A DNA stretch of 64,000 bases from Maribrevibacterium harenarium (GTDB taxonomy: Bacteria; Pseudomonadota; Gammaproteobacteria; Pseudomonadales; Marinomonadaceae). Positions 15,858-25,713 of the stretch are shown here, in pieces. Below the pieces are notes generated by a model. That model made no database searches. It saw only the letters and a program-made list of their open reading frames with translations, and was not told where the DNA came from. The DNA lies in assembly GCF_006385675.1 (NCBI RefSeq), contig NZ_VFRR01000006.1:86050-150049 (forward strand), in the 5' to 3' direction. The first letter of the stretch is position 1. Each line of letters opens with the position of its first letter. The translations under genes and the position numbers were made by a program.

Positions 15858-16460
15858 ATGAAAAAAGTTCTGATCGGTATGTTAGTTGCTATGGGCGCCA
15901 CTTCGGTTGCTGTAGCACAAGGTAATGCAGAAGCCGGCAAAGCGTTGACGACGGTTTGTGCCGCTTGTCACGGTGCTGACGGTAATAGCTTAGATTCTAC
16001 GTTTCCTAAGCTAGCAGGGCAAACAGAGAAATACCTGTTGAAGCAAATGCAGGACATCAAATCCGGTGCACGTCCGGTAGCACAAATGACTGGCCTGTTA
16101 GATGGCATGACAGATCAAAACTTAGCTGATATTGCTGCGTACTTTTCTAGCAACAACGTAGTAGCAGGCCAAGCTGACCCAGCTCTAGTAGAAGCCGGTA
16201 AAGCAGTATTCCGTGCTGGTAATACGGCAACTGGTGTGCCGGCTTGTATGGCATGTCACGGCCCAGCTGGTAAAGGTTTGAACTCTGCAGCCTTCCCAGC
16301 TCTTGCTGGTCAACACGCAGATTACTCTGCAGCCCAGCTGAAGATGTTCCAATCTGGCGATCGCAACAACGATCCTGCCAAAATCATGCGTGATATTGCA
16401 TTCAAAATGAATGATCAAGAAATCAAAGCGGTTTCTAGCTACATTCAAGGTCTTTACTAG
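15858..16460 (+). CDS. Dihaem cytochrome c4
   Basis: The 200-residue product has a signal peptide (about residues 1-20) and two c-type haem sites, Cys34-Cys37-His38 (CAACH) and Cys130-Cys133-His134 (CMACH), each in a domain of about 90 residues. Cytochrome c4 carries electrons in the periplasm to terminal oxidases, including the cbb3 type. The ATG at 15858 is preceded by GGGGCAGCG. A strong terminator follows. An FNR-like site lies upstream, and dsbA is next. Confidence 0.95.
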   Translation: MKKVLIGMLVAMGATSVAVAQGNAEAGKALTTVCAACHGADGNSLDSTFPKLAGQTEKYLLKQMQDIKSGARPVAQMTGLLDGMTDQNLADIAAYFSSNNVVAGQADPALVEAGKAVFRAGNTATGVPACMACHGPAGKGLNSAAFPALAGQHADYSAAQLKMFQSGDRNNDPAKIMRDIAFKMNDQEIKAVSSYIQGLY

Positions 16461-16484
16461 TAGTGAGACGATAGTTCAGCATTG

Positions 16485-16513
16485 AAAAAATCCTCCTTTA
16501 TGGGGGATTTTTT
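16485..16513 (+). terminator. Rho-independent terminator of cytochrome c4
   Basis: AAAAAATCCTCC-TTTAT-GGGGGATTTTTT: an A-rich arm, a G/C-rich stem with one G-T pair and a T tail, 25 bases after the stop. Confidence 0.88.
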
Positions 16514-16656
16514 ATGCCTCTGCTCTTTATACGAACTTTCATTAAGGTAAAACGTCCTAGGTATATCCTTACAAATCCTGTCAGGATTTTGATATAACCA
16601 GAAATACGATAAGCCCGAGCAGCTTTGCTGCCATTAAGCCGAATTAGGAGATTTGA

Positions 16657-17286
16657 ATGAAGAAGTTCATCAGCCTGTTTTTTGTAGCCTTGCTACTACC
16701 ACTCACTCAAGCCTTTGCCGCAGACTATAGCGATGGTAATGGCTACACCGCTATCAAAAACCCAGTACGTACCGACGACCCGAATAAAGTCGAAGTGGTC
16801 GAAATTTTCTGGTACGGCTGCCCCCACTGTTATTCCTTAGAACCTATCGTCTCTGCTTGGAAAAAAGACATCGCCGATGACGTGGACTTCAAATATATGC
16901 CTGCGGTATTTGGCCGTGGCTGGTTGAATCATGCCAAAGCGTTTTACGTGGCAGACTTGCTAGGCGTTGAAGATAAACTACGGGCAGATTTATTTAATGC
17001 CATTCATGTAGAAGGTAAACGCTTAAACAGCGAGGACGACCTAGCAGAATTTTTTGCCAAATATGGCGTGAGCGAAGATACTTTCCGCAAGCAGTTCAAT
17101 TCCTTTGCTGTCAACAGCCGTCTAAGCCAAGCTGATGCTAAAATCCGCGCTTATGGTGCTCGTGGCGTGCCAGGAATCATTGTTAATGGTAAATACTTGG
17201 TGACAGCGGCTACTGCGGGCGGCAATAATAACATCACCTCTGTGGTAGATTTCCTAATTGAAAAAGAGCGTCAAGCTCGCCAATAA
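16657..17286 (+). CDS. dsbA: Thiol:disulfide interchange protein DsbA
   Basis: The 209-residue periplasmic oxidoreductase introduces disulfides into exported proteins. It has a signal peptide (about residues 1-21, AFA cleavage), the DsbA active site Cys55-Pro-His-Cys58, and the cis-Pro loop GVPGI near residue 170. TAGGAG precedes the ATG by 7 bases. It is followed after 17 bases by a diguanylate cyclase gene, a neighbourhood known in Pseudomonas-like genomes. Confidence 0.96.
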   Translation: MKKFISLFFVALLLPLTQAFAADYSDGNGYTAIKNPVRTDDPNKVEVVEIFWYGCPHCYSLEPIVSAWKKDIADDVDFKYMPAVFGRGWLNHAKAFYVADLLGVEDKLRADLFNAIHVEGKRLNSEDDLAEFFAKYGVSEDTFRKQFNSFAVNSRLSQADAKIRAYGARGVPGIIVNGKYLVTAATAGGNNNITSVVDFLIEKERQARQ

Positions 17287-17303
17287 AAAACATAGGTCAG
17301 GCA

Positions 17304-18839
17304 ATGGACGTCACTCAGGAAAAGTTAATCGAAGCGTTACGTAAAACCATTTCACGTACCAGCATGCTTGCCGAGGGTAACGACCCTGAGATAGACAAGG
17401 CGCTGCAACAAATGCGCCTCAACATTGCCAAAACCGATGATGTGAACGTGGTGCTCGAGTCACTAAAGTCCCTTGAGCCCCACGTACTTAGCTTTGATGA
17501 CAAGCGTCTAGAACGGGCTCAAGCCTTTCGTAACACGCTCCATGATCTATTAGATGTTTTAGAATCTGCACCACAAGCGAATATATCACTCACCGCTAAA
17601 AAGCAATTTGAAGCGAATTTACGCAGTCACTGGCAAACCATTTCGAGCTGGCCGGGTCTGTTGCTGCAATTTTCTAGCTTGGTAGAAGCATCCCTAACCA
17701 CACCCACTAGTGAGGAAAAGCGCCCTCCCTCTTTGATCAATCGTTTATTCGGGCGCAAAGAGACCCGCTCCACAGAGACGAAGCATTCCCACGAAGATAT
17801 TATGGTTCATATCTGTCACACCTTGGCAGGCCTGATCCAAAATCTCAATCTGCCAGATAATTACCAGCTACAAATTCAAGACTTAATCCAAGCTTTGTCC
17901 GGCAATCGTGATATCCAGCAGTTACCTGCCCTACTGGATGAAGTCATTAATCTTGTGATGGTAGCAGTAGGCAAGACCCAAGATGACTTAGCCGGGTATT
18001 TGAACCAGTTAAATAAGCAGCTAGCAAGCATCAATGCCTCGATAATCAGTAGCTATAAGAGTCAAAAAACACTGTCTAACCAACGGCAAGATTTTGATTC
18101 TCACCTTACCCAGCAGGTTCAAGAAACCTCGGCTATGGCCAACTCGGCCAGCGACTTAGACTCGTTAAAAAGTCTGATTAACGAGCGCATGAGCACGATT
18201 ACAGAAACCATGAGTCGCTACCGGGAAGATATGAAGAAGCAGGAACAACAGGCGGCTAAATCGATCTCCCAGCTTAAGCATAAAGTCAACAAAATGGAGC
18301 AAGATGCCTCCCATTTACGTTCGAAGATGCAGCAAAAAATCGCCGAAGCCATGACCGACGAGCTGACTAAGTTACCTAACCGTGCCTCCTATCAAGAAGC
18401 GGTGATGACTCTGTGTACTTCGGCTAGAGCTTCCCAGACACCACTTTGCCTTGCCGTGTTGGATATCGACCGCTTTAAGTCCATTAATGACACTTGGGGA
18501 CATTTGGCGGGGGACAAGGTGTTGCGACTGGTGCCACGCCAAGCTCAGACCGCACTGCGCAAGCAGGATGTTTTATTCCGTTATGGTGGTGAAGAGTTTG
18601 TCCTGTTGCTACCTGCACTGAGTTTAGAGCAAGCGCTAGCAACAGCCGAGCGAGTCAGGGCCGCTGTGGAACAAACGCCTTTTAATATGAATGGCGAGCC
18701 GGTCTCTATTACGATTTCCATCGGTGTGAGTTTGTTTGACGGCAATGAATCTTCAGAGGAGCTGTTTGCCCGTGCAGATAAAAATCTTTACCGGGCAAAA
18801 ACCGAAGGGCGTAACCGCGTTATTGGCGACAATTCCTAA
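17304..18839 (+). CDS. Diguanylate cyclase with N-terminal helical region
   Basis: The 511-residue product has a soluble alpha-helical N-terminal part with a long coiled coil (about 235-345) and a C-terminal GGDEF domain (about 350-508). The active site reads GGEEF, preceded by RKQD at the position of the inhibitory I-site, so the enzyme should make cyclic di-GMP and be feedback inhibited. No membrane segment or named sensor is seen, so the input signal is unknown. It probably shares transcripts with dsbA. Confidence 0.92.
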   Translation: MDVTQEKLIEALRKTISRTSMLAEGNDPEIDKALQQMRLNIAKTDDVNVVLESLKSLEPHVLSFDDKRLERAQAFRNTLHDLLDVLESAPQANISLTAKKQFEANLRSHWQTISSWPGLLLQFSSLVEASLTTPTSEEKRPPSLINRLFGRKETRSTETKHSHEDIMVHICHTLAGLIQNLNLPDNYQLQIQDLIQALSGNRDIQQLPALLDEVINLVMVAVGKTQDDLAGYLNQLNKQLASINASIISSYKSQKTLSNQRQDFDSHLTQQVQETSAMANSASDLDSLKSLINERMSTITETMSRYREDMKKQEQQAAKSISQLKHKVNKMEQDASHLRSKMQQKIAEAMTDELTKLPNRASYQEAVMTLCTSARASQTPLCLAVLDIDRFKSINDTWGHLAGDKVLRLVPRQAQTALRKQDVLFRYGGEEFVLLLPALSLEQALATAERVRAAVEQTPFNMNGEPVSITISIGVSLFDGNESSEELFARADKNLYRAKTEGRNRVIGDNS

Positions 18840-18930
18840 TTTAAGCCGTGCCCCACAACCTTACTCGGGGGTACAATAGTGCCAATCAAATCAATAAAGC
18901 ACCCCTCAGCAGGTGCCCGGAACGAGATTT

Positions 18931-19686
18931 ATGCAAGACGACAAACAATCAACCACCCACTTTGGTTTCAAAGAAATCCCTACCGATAAAAAAGTCGAAG
19001 CCGTTGCCCAGGTATTCCACTCTGTGGCAGCCAAGTACGACATCATGAATGACCTGATGTCTGGCGGCGTTCATCGTCTTTGGAAACGCCATACTATCAG
19101 CCAGTCTGGTGTTCGTGCGGGTAATAAGGTATTGGATATTGCCGGTGGCACGGGTGATTTGACGATGCAGTTTTCCCGTATCGTTGGCAGCACCGGCGAG
19201 GTGGTATTGGCCGATATCAACGACTCCATGTTGAAAGTAGGTCGTAACAAGCTGGAAAATCGCGGCATTGTCGGCAATGTGAAGTATGTACAAGCCAATG
19301 CTGAGGCGCTGCCTTTCCCAGATAACACCTTTGATTGTATTACGATTGCCTTTGGCCTACGTAATGTGACGGACAAATCCGCAGCACTTGCTTCCATGTA
19401 TCGGGTATTAAAACCCGGTGGTCGTTTGCTGGTATTAGAGTTTTCTAAACCCGAGTCAGAGCTACTTAGCCAAGTGTACGACCAGTATTCCTTCCGACTC
19501 TTGCCTTTCATGGGCAAAGTGATAGCTAACGATGCGGAAAGCTATCGTTATCTTGCGGAATCCATTCGCATGCATCCAGACCAAGAGACACTGAAAGGCA
19601 TGATGGAAGAAGTTGGCTTTGAGCGTACTAGCTATCAAAACCTCACCGGTGGCATTGTAGCACTGCACAAAGGGTATAAATTCTAG
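18931..19686 (+). CDS. ubiE: Ubiquinone/menaquinone C-methyltransferase UbiE
   Basis: The 251-residue S-adenosylmethionine-dependent enzyme methylates the demethylated quinone ring. Motif [11 protein letters not shown], the [11 protein letters not shown] segment near the N-terminus and GLRNVTD are typical. The ATG at 18931 is chosen over an upstream one at 18913 because MQDDKQST fits the family start. The stop is 2 bases before the ubiB ATG. The ubiJ gene usually found between ubiE and ubiB is absent. Confidence 0.95.
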   Translation: MQDDKQSTTHFGFKEIPTDKKVEAVAQVFHSVAAKYDIMNDLMSGGVHRLWKRHTISQSGVRAGNKVLDIAGGTGDLTMQFSRIVGSTGEVVLADINDSMLKVGRNKLENRGIVGNVKYVQANAEALPFPDNTFDCITIAFGLRNVTDKSAALASMYRVLKPGGRLLVLEFSKPESELLSQVYDQYSFRLLPFMGKVIANDAESYRYLAESIRMHPDQETLKGMMEEVGFERTSYQNLTGGIVALHKGYKF

Positions 19687-19688
19687 TG

Positions 19689-21332
19689 ATGTGGAGAACA
19701 GCAACTCGGTTTGTACGCATTGGCTGGACATTGCTGCGCTATCGTCTGGATGCTTTTATACCCTTCGAGCGCTTACCTTGGTTCATTCGCCTTACTCTAG
19801 GTTTACTGTTGCAACCTGGTCGACAACGGGCGCTGAAAAACCGTGGGGAGCGTTTACGCTTAGCGCTAGAGTCGTTAGGCCCTGTGTTTGTCAAGTTTGG
19901 GCAGATTCTCTCTACCCGTCGGGATTTGTTACCCGATGACATCGCCGATGAGTTGGCGAAATTACAAGATAAAGTGCCACCTTTTGACGGAGAAATCGCC
20001 AAGCGTATCGTCGAAAAAGATCTCGGCGCCAGCGTCGAAGACTTATTTGCCAGTTTTGACACCAAACCGTTGGCTTCTGCTTCCATTGCTCAGGTGCATA
20101 CTGCCACCCTAAAAACTGGCGAAGCAGTAGTGGTGAAAGTTATTCGCCCGAATATCGAGAAAACCATCCGGCAAGATATTGGCCTGCTTTACGCCTTAGC
20201 CCACTTAGTTAAGAAAATCAGCGCTGATGGTCGCCGTTTGCGTCCTGTTGAAGTGGTGCGGGACTATGAGTACACCATTCTGGATGAGCTTGATCTAACC
20301 AAAGAATCGGCGAATACCGGGCTGTTACAGCGCAATTTCACCAATTCAGATTTGCTGTATGTGCCACAAGTTTATTGGGATTACTGCCGCCGCAACGTGA
20401 TGGTGATTGAACGCATTTCCGGTGTGCCAGTAGCCGATATCCAGACCCTGCATGACCGCAATGTGAATATGAAGTGCTTGGCAGAACGAGGTGTGGAAAT
20501 TTTCTTTACCCAAGTGTTCTCCCACAGCTTTTTCCATGCAGACATGCATCCGGGCAATATTTTTGTCGATACGAGCAACCCAGATAAGCCTAAGTACATC
20601 GCCATTGACTGTGCCATTATGGGCAGTCTGGATGACGAGGATAAACATTATTTAGCCCGTAATCTGCTGGCTTTTTTCCAACGGGATTATCGCATGGTAG
20701 CGGAGCTACATGTGGCAAGTGGTTGGGTCCCCAAAGGCACTCCTGTCCATGCCTTCGAATCCGCTATCCGTAGTGTGTGCGAGCCCATGTTCGCCAAGCC
20801 ATTGAAAGACATTTCCTTCGGCCAGGTTCTGTTAGGACTATTCCAGACCGCGCGCCGCTTCAATATGGAAGTGCAGCCTCAGTTGGTGTTATTAGAAAAA
20901 ACCTTGCTTAACATCGAAGGGTTAGGGCGTCAGCTTTACCCAGATTTAGACTTATGGGTCACAGCCAAGCCTTTCCTCGAGCGTTGGATGAATGAGCAAG
21001 TAGGTCCGAAACGGGTATTCCAAGAAATCAAGAAACAAGCACCGGAATGGGCGGGGCAATTACCCCAGCTGCCGAATCTGGCCTTCTCGGCGTTACAACA
21101 TGTGGCGAAACAAGAAGAGCGCATGGCCGCTCAAACTGAAGCCATTGAGTCGTTACGCAAAGAGCTACGCCGTGGGCGTCATAACACGCCGTTTAAATTA
21201 CTCGGCGTCATCAGTTTAGGGGCGGCTTGGATCAGCACCGATCCAACAATGTTAGAACACTTAGCAACAGCAGATTTGTTGAGTTTGGTCCTATTTGTGT
21301 TTGGTGTATACCTGTTAGTATTAAAACCGTAA
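19689..21332 (+). CDS. ubiB: UbiB-family protein kinase-like ATPase for ubiquinone synthesis
   Basis: The 547-residue ADCK/UbiB protein supports ubiquinone synthesis, probably by mobilising lipid precursors. Family signs are the KFGQ motif ([15 protein letters not shown]), the [10 protein letters not shown] catalytic-type loop, and a hydrophobic C-terminal region (about 495-545) with two membrane segments. A GTG at 19686 is also possible, overlapping the ubiE stop. hisE follows after 16 bases. Confidence 0.95.
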   Translation: MWRTATRFVRIGWTLLRYRLDAFIPFERLPWFIRLTLGLLLQPGRQRALKNRGERLRLALESLGPVFVKFGQILSTRRDLLPDDIADELAKLQDKVPPFDGEIAKRIVEKDLGASVEDLFASFDTKPLASASIAQVHTATLKTGEAVVVKVIRPNIEKTIRQDIGLLYALAHLVKKISADGRRLRPVEVVRDYEYTILDELDLTKESANTGLLQRNFTNSDLLYVPQVYWDYCRRNVMVIERISGVPVADIQTLHDRNVNMKCLAERGVEIFFTQVFSHSFFHADMHPGNIFVDTSNPDKPKYIAIDCAIMGSLDDEDKHYLARNLLAFFQRDYRMVAELHVASGWVPKGTPVHAFESAIRSVCEPMFAKPLKDISFGQVLLGLFQTARRFNMEVQPQLVLLEKTLLNIEGLGRQLYPDLDLWVTAKPFLERWMNEQVGPKRVFQEIKKQAPEWAGQLPQLPNLAFSALQHVAKQEERMAAQTEAIESLRKELRRGRHNTPFKLLGVISLGAAWISTDPTMLEHLATADLLSLVLFVFGVYLLVLKP

Positions 21333-21348
21333 TATTTGAGAGACTATA

Positions 21349-21681
21349 ATGAAGATTGATGTATTGGCAGAACTCGCGCAGACACTTGAACAACGCAAAG
21401 CTGCCGCGCCAGATTCCTCCTACGTTGCCAGTCTACACGCCAAGGGGCTGAATAAGATCCTGGAAAAGGTAGGGGAAGAAAGCGTCGAAACCATCATTGC
21501 CGCAAAAGATTCGGTAACGTCTGGTGACAAACAGGACGTAATCTATGAAACGGCGGACCTATGGTTTCATACTCTCGTTATGCTATCTCATTTGGACTTA
21601 GGTCCTGAAGATGTTTTGCATGAGCTAGCCCGTAGATTCAATTTGTCTGGCTTAGAAGAAAAAGCCAGTCGCACAAAGTAG
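21349..21681 (+). CDS. hisE: Phosphoribosyl-ATP pyrophosphatase
   Basis: The 110-residue all-alpha pyrophosphatase converts phosphoribosyl-ATP to phosphoribosyl-AMP in step two of histidine synthesis. The [13 protein letters not shown] and [11 protein letters not shown] motifs bear the metal-binding Glu/Asp residues. It stands alone: hisI, which in Pseudomonas lies between ubiB and hisE, is missing here, and no HisI domain is fused to it. tatA follows after 10 bases. Confidence 0.94.
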   Translation: MKIDVLAELAQTLEQRKAAAPDSSYVASLHAKGLNKILEKVGEESVETIIAAKDSVTSGDKQDVIYETADLWFHTLVMLSHLDLGPEDVLHELARRFNLSGLEEKASRTK

Positions 21682-21691
21682 GAGAACCGCT

Positions 21692-21907
21692 ATGTTAGGT
21701 GGCATTAGTATTTGGCAGTTACTTATTGTATTAGCCATCCTAGTTCTAATTTTTGGCACCAAGAAATTGAAGAACCTAGGTTCTGATCTAGGCGGTGCAG
21801 TGAAAGGCTTTAAAGAGGCCGTTAACAAGGAAGACGAAGAAGTCGCCACCAAGGACAATCAAAAGGTGATTGAAGGCGAATCCCGTAAAGACGACAAGAG
21901 CGCTTAA
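21692..21907 (+). CDS. tatA: Sec-independent protein translocase TatA
   Basis: The 71-residue product has one N-terminal membrane helix (about 6-21), the [10 protein letters not shown] hinge, an amphipathic helix (about 28-44) and a charged tail. TatA polymerises to form the pore for folded twin-arginine substrates. First gene of tatABC; only 3 bases separate it from tatB. Confidence 0.96.
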   Translation: MLGGISIWQLLIVLAILVLIFGTKKLKNLGSDLGGAVKGFKEAVNKEDEEVATKDNQKVIEGESRKDDKSA

Positions 21908-21910
21908 TCT

Positions 21911-22303
21911 GTGTTCGACATTGGCTTTTCAGAACTGCTGGTTGTTTTCGTGGTAGGGCTCATTATTTTGGGCCCTGAACGTTTGCCTACTGCGGCCAAA
22001 ACCGCTGGCCTTTGGGTGCGCAAGATCAAACGCAGCATTCAATCGGTGCAGAGCGAGATCAATGCCCAGCTCGACCAGGAAGAAATGCAGCGCAAGATAA
22101 AAGAAACCAACGAACGTATCATGCGTGAAAGCGCCCAGCTTGAGCAATCCATGAGTTCGCCGGTACCAGGACAGACCGAAGTGCCGAAGCCTGTTCAAGA
22201 AGAATCAGCGGCTCCGGTGTCTAGCGCTGTCACCCAACCTGCAAGTGATGCGAAAATTGCAGAGAACACTGCCGCGACCGAACAACCTTCTCCCCGTGCT
22301 TAA
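21911..22303 (+). CDS. tatB: Sec-independent protein translocase TatB
   Basis: The 130-residue product has the TatB N-terminus MFDIGFSELLVV and GPERLPTAAK, one membrane helix, a long charged amphipathic region and a Pro/Ala/Glu-rich tail. It starts with GTG. TatB works with TatC in substrate recognition. Confidence 0.95.
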   Translation: MFDIGFSELLVVFVVGLIILGPERLPTAAKTAGLWVRKIKRSIQSVQSEINAQLDQEEMQRKIKETNERIMRESAQLEQSMSSPVPGQTEVPKPVQEESAAPVSSAVTQPASDAKIAENTAATEQPSPRA

Positions 22304-22322
22304 TCGCGTAGGATGATTTTAC

Positions 22323-23081
22323 ATGAGTGCTGAACACGCCGAACAGGCTCCTTTGGTTTCCCATTTGATTGAGCTACGTAATCGTATGCTCAAAATCGTT
22401 GTGGTTATCCTAGTTATCTTCTTTGGGCTTTATGCCTTTGCCAACGACCTTTATCTGATTGTATCTGAACCACTACGTTCTTTGTTACCTGCTGGTAGTA
22501 CCCTGATCGCGACTGAAGTGGCGTCGCCCTTTTTGGCCCCGCTAAAACTGACTTTTGCACTAGCCGTTTTGGTTTCGATCCCATTCACTCTATATCAGAT
22601 ATGGTCGTTTATCGCTCCAGCCCTATACAAAGAAGAAAGAAGTGTCGCAATTCCACTACTGATTTCCAGTGTGTTCTTGTTTTATGCCGGTATCGTATTT
22701 GCCTATTATGTGGTTTTGCCGTTGATTTTTGGCTTTTTCACCACCGTTGGCCCCGGTGAAGTTGCCGTGATGACCGACATAAACAATTACCTGAACTTTG
22801 TGCTAAAGCTATTCTTTGCCTTTGGGGTAACATTTGAAATTCCAGTGGCTACTTACCTGTTGATTAAAGCTGGCGTGACCACCGTAGATAGTCTTAGCAA
22901 AAAACGCCCTTATGTGTTTTTGGGCTGTTTCGTAGTGGGCATGTTAATCACGCCGCCTGATATTTTCTCCCAGACGCTGTTAGCTATCCCCATGTGGTTG
23001 CTATTTGAGTTGGGACTGCTTGCTGGTCGTACCGTGCCAGTGGAAGCTGACGAGGAAGAGGAAAGCGCACAACAAGCCTAA
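22323..23081 (+). CDS. tatC: Sec-independent protein translocase TatC
   Basis: The 252-residue product has six predicted membrane segments and the TatC motifs HLIELRNRML, the PFTLYQIWSFIAPALY segment and the YVFLGCFVVGMLITPPD region. TatC binds the twin-arginine signal. It ends with an acidic tail. A REP-like hairpin begins 4 bases after the stop, on the border with the convergent dtd gene. Confidence 0.96.
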   Translation: MSAEHAEQAPLVSHLIELRNRMLKIVVVILVIFFGLYAFANDLYLIVSEPLRSLLPAGSTLIATEVASPFLAPLKLTFALAVLVSIPFTLYQIWSFIAPALYKEERSVAIPLLISSVFLFYAGIVFAYYVVLPLIFGFFTTVGPGEVAVMTDINNYLNFVLKLFFAFGVTFEIPVATYLLIKAGVTTVDSLSKKRPYVFLGCFVVGMLITPPDIFSQTLLAIPMWLLFELGLLAGRTVPVEADEEEESAQQA

Positions 23082-23084
23082 ATC

Positions 23085-23106
23085 ACCCGCACAGCGGGTT
23101 CCTACG
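23085..23106. repeat. REP-like hairpin overlapping the dtd stop codon
   Basis: ACCCGC-ACA-GCGGGT followed by TCCTACG. On the minus strand this is GTAG-GA-ACCCGC-TGT-GCGGGT; the TAG of GTAG is the stop codon of dtd (23102-23104). It forms the whole junction between tatC and dtd. Confidence 0.8.
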
Positions 23107-23539
23107 ATTCCAACATAAAGGTAACAGGGCCATCGTTGGTGAAAGCAACCTGCATGTCTGCGCCAAATTGACCTGTTGCCACTTTATTATGTTTGGCTCT
23201 GACTTGTTCGACAAAATAATCAAATAAGCGCTTCCCTTCCGCTGGCTCGGCGGCGGTAGAGAACCCAGGGCGCAATCCCTTTTTGGTTTCTGCCGCTAGG
23301 GTGAATTGGGAAACTAGCAATACCCCACCATCGACCTGCTGCACATTCAAATTCATTTTGCCTTCAGCATCGCTAAACATACGATACTTCAATAGCTTAT
23401 CAGCTAGCTTGTCCGCATCGGCTTCTGTGTCTCCTCGCTCAATGCCAACTAGCACCATTTGACCATGCCCAATAGCTCCAACGACTTCGCCAGCAACACT
23501 GACAGAAGCATTCAATGCTCTTTGCACCAGCACCTTCAT
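23102..23539 (-). CDS. dtd: D-aminoacyl-tRNA deacylase
   Basis: The 145-residue enzyme removes D-amino acids, and glycine from tRNA-Ala, from mischarged tRNAs. The [17 protein letters not shown] motif and the GPVT segment near the C-terminus (NDGPVTFML) with its cross-subunit Gly-cisPro are present. The ATG at 23539 is preceded by GGAGT; an in-frame GTG lies two codons earlier. Its TAG stop belongs to a REP-like element. Palindromic repeats lie directly upstream. Confidence 0.95.
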   Translation of the reverse strand: MKVLVQRALNASVSVAGEVVGAIGHGQMVLVGIERGDTEADADKLADKLLKYRMFSDAEGKMNLNVQQVDGGVLLVSQFTLAAETKKGLRPGFSTAAEPAEGKRLFDYFVEQVRAKHNKVATGQFGADMQVAFTNDGPVTFMLES

Positions 23540-23555
23540 TAACACTACTCCTTAT

Positions 23556-23610
23556 GGGGTCAGACCCTCATAGCCGGGGGTCTGACCCCATGATGGGAGG
23601 GTCTGACCCC
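23556..23610. repeat. Three GGGTCWGACCC palindromes upstream of dtd
   Basis: GGGGTCAGACCCTC at 23556-23569, GGGGGTCTGACCCC at 23576-23589 and GGAGGGTCTGACCCC at 23596-23610, with a 20-base period. They lie between the 5' end of dtd and the typA terminator, so they are in the dtd promoter region. Confidence 0.88.
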
Positions 23611-23622
23611 TTTAGAAAAAAC

Positions 23623-23643
23623 AAAAGCGCCCGAAGGCGCTTC
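23623..23643 (-). terminator. Terminator of typA
   Basis: AAGCGCC-CGAA-GGCGCTT with a stable tetraloop, followed on the minus strand by TTTGTTTTTT, about 47 bases after the typA stop. Confidence 0.85.
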
Positions 23644-23689
23644 TGCTCGCTCTGAGCTCGAAAGCTCTTTGCTGCTGCTCAGTAACGTA

Positions 23690-25507
23690 TTAGCGACTAG
23701 CGCGTTTACGTTCGTTTTCAGTCAACAGTTTCTTACGAAGACGGATGCTTACTGGCGTTACTTCAACCAATTCATCGTCTTCGATAAATTCTAGGGCTTG
23801 CTCTAGAGTATGACGAATTGGTGGCGTTAGCGTCAACGCTTCGTCCGTACCAGAAGCACGGATGTTGGTAAGCTGTTTTGCCTTCGTTGGGTTAACTGTT
23901 AGGTCGTTTGAACGGGAGTGAATACCGATGATTTGACCTTCGTATACTTCTTCACCGTGACCTTTAAATAGGCGACCACGATCCTGTAGGTTGAATAGGC
24001 CGTAAGATAGGGTCTTACCTTTCACCATACTGATCAACACACCGTTTTGGCGGCTGGTTACTTCACCATCTTTTACTGGGCCGTAGTGGTCGAAGATGCT
24101 GGTCATAATACCGGAACCAGAAGTCAGTGTTAGGAACAGACCACGGAAGCCGATCAAACCACGGGAAGGCACCATGAATTCAAGACGCACACGGCCTTTG
24201 CCATCTGGCTCCATGTTGGTTAGCTCAGCTTTACGCAAGCCCAGCTCTTCCATGATAGAACCTTGGTGTTGCTCTTCTACGTCGATCACAACTTGCTCAA
24301 ATGGCTCTTGAATCACGCCGTCGATTTCTTTTTGCACTACTTCAGGACGTGATACACCTAGTTCGAAGCCTTCACGACGCATGTTTTCGATCAATACCGA
24401 CAAGTGCAGCTCACCACGACCAGAAACGATAAATTTATCTGGCGTATCGCCTTGCTTAACCCGGAGCGCCACGTTGTGGATAAGTTCTTGCTCGAGACGA
24501 TCTTTGATATTACGGGAAGTAACGAACTTGCCTTCTTTACCCGCAAATGGTGAATCATTCACCATGAAGGTCATAGATACGGTTGGCTCGTCCACAGTCA
24601 ATGCTGGTAAGGCTTCCACGTTATCAGGGTCACATAGGGTGTCAGAAATACTTAGGCCATCGATACCTGTGATACAAACGATGTCACCAGCGGAAGCTTT
24701 GGTGGTGTCTACACGCTGAAGACCGTGGTAGCCTTTTACTTGCAACACACGACCTTTACGCTCTTTACCATTAGCCGCTTTAATAACCACTTGTTGGTTT
24801 GGCGACAAGGTACCGCGAGTGATACGACCGATACCGATAACACCGACGTAGCTGTCGTAATCCAAAGCAGAGATTTGCATCTGGAACGGTGCCGCAGGGT
24901 CAACCTCTGGCACTGGCACACTGTCCACGATCATCTGATACAGTGGCTCCATGTTTTCAGCCATTTCCTCTGGATCGTTACCAGCAATACCGTTAATCGC
25001 AGACGCGTAAATAACTGGGAAGTCTAACTGTTCTTCAGTGGCACCGAGGGAGTCAAATAGATCGAACACTTGATCCATTACCCAGTCAGGACGCGCACCT
25101 GGACGGTCGATTTTGTTAATAACCACGATAGGGTTTAGACCACGTTCAAACGCTTTGGAAGTTACGAAACGTGTTTGCGGCATTGGGCCGTCTACCGCAT
25201 CAACCAATAGCAACACAGAGTCTACCATCGATAGTACGCGTTCAACTTCACCACCAAAGTCAGCGTGCCCAGGGGTGTCCACGATGTTGATGCGGTAATC
25301 GTTCCATTTGATTGACGTGTTTTTCGCCAAAATGGTGATACCACGCTCTTTTTCCTGGTCGTTGGAGTCCATGATACGCTCAGAGCCAAGCTCTTTACGA
25401 TCTAGGGTACCGGACTGGCTAAGTAGCTGGTCAACAAGGGTAGTTTTACCATGGTCAACGTGCGCGATGATGGCGACGTTACGTAACTTACTGATATCAA
25501 TAGACAT
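23690..25507 (-). CDS. typA: Ribosome-associated translational GTPase TypA/BipA
   Basis: The 605-residue translational GTPase aids ribosome assembly and growth under stress or cold. G motifs: [18 protein letters not shown] and [10 protein letters not shown]; the C-terminal half carries the EF-G-like domains and the conserved [17 protein letters not shown] segment. The start [10 protein letters not shown] at 25507 fits the family; the longer frame to 25612 does not. It is monocistronic, with a terminator. Confidence 0.96.
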   Translation of the reverse strand: MSIDISKLRNVAIIAHVDHGKTTLVDQLLSQSGTLDRKELGSERIMDSNDQEKERGITILAKNTSIKWNDYRINIVDTPGHADFGGEVERVLSMVDSVLLLVDAVDGPMPQTRFVTSKAFERGLNPIVVINKIDRPGARPDWVMDQVFDLFDSLGATEEQLDFPVIYASAINGIAGNDPEEMAENMEPLYQMIVDSVPVPEVDPAAPFQMQISALDYDSYVGVIGIGRITRGTLSPNQQVVIKAANGKERKGRVLQVKGYHGLQRVDTTKASAGDIVCITGIDGLSISDTLCDPDNVEALPALTVDEPTVSMTFMVNDSPFAGKEGKFVTSRNIKDRLEQELIHNVALRVKQGDTPDKFIVSGRGELHLSVLIENMRREGFELGVSRPEVVQKEIDGVIQEPFEQVVIDVEEQHQGSIMEELGLRKAELTNMEPDGKGRVRLEFMVPSRGLIGFRGLFLTLTSGSGIMTSIFDHYGPVKDGEVTSRQNGVLISMVKGKTLSYGLFNLQDRGRLFKGHGEEVYEGQIIGIHSRSNDLTVNPTKAKQLTNIRASGTDEALTLTPPIRHTLEQALEFIEDDELVEVTPVSIRLRKKLLTENERKRASR

Positions 25508-25660
25508 TAAAATATTCTCTGCATTGTGCGAAGTGAAATGCACCAACGCAGGGCCAGGCGGGACGGGTACGCCAAGACCTAAAAGGTGCACTTCGGGGTA
25601 AAATTCGCGCAATTTTACCCCTATCTTGATGAACTTCCTATGAAAACCCGGAAAAAAGAC

Positions 25661-25699
25661 AAAAAAATACCGAGACTTTAATTTTGGCTCGGTATTTTT
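25661..25699 (-). terminator. Terminator of the Aer-like chemoreceptor gene
   Basis: AAATACCGAG and CTCGGTATTT form a 10-bp stem around a 13-base loop, with A and T runs on both sides, so it can work in either direction. It lies 15 bases after the chemoreceptor stop. Confidence 0.83.
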
Positions 25700-25713
25700 C
25701 GCCTACAGGGGAG

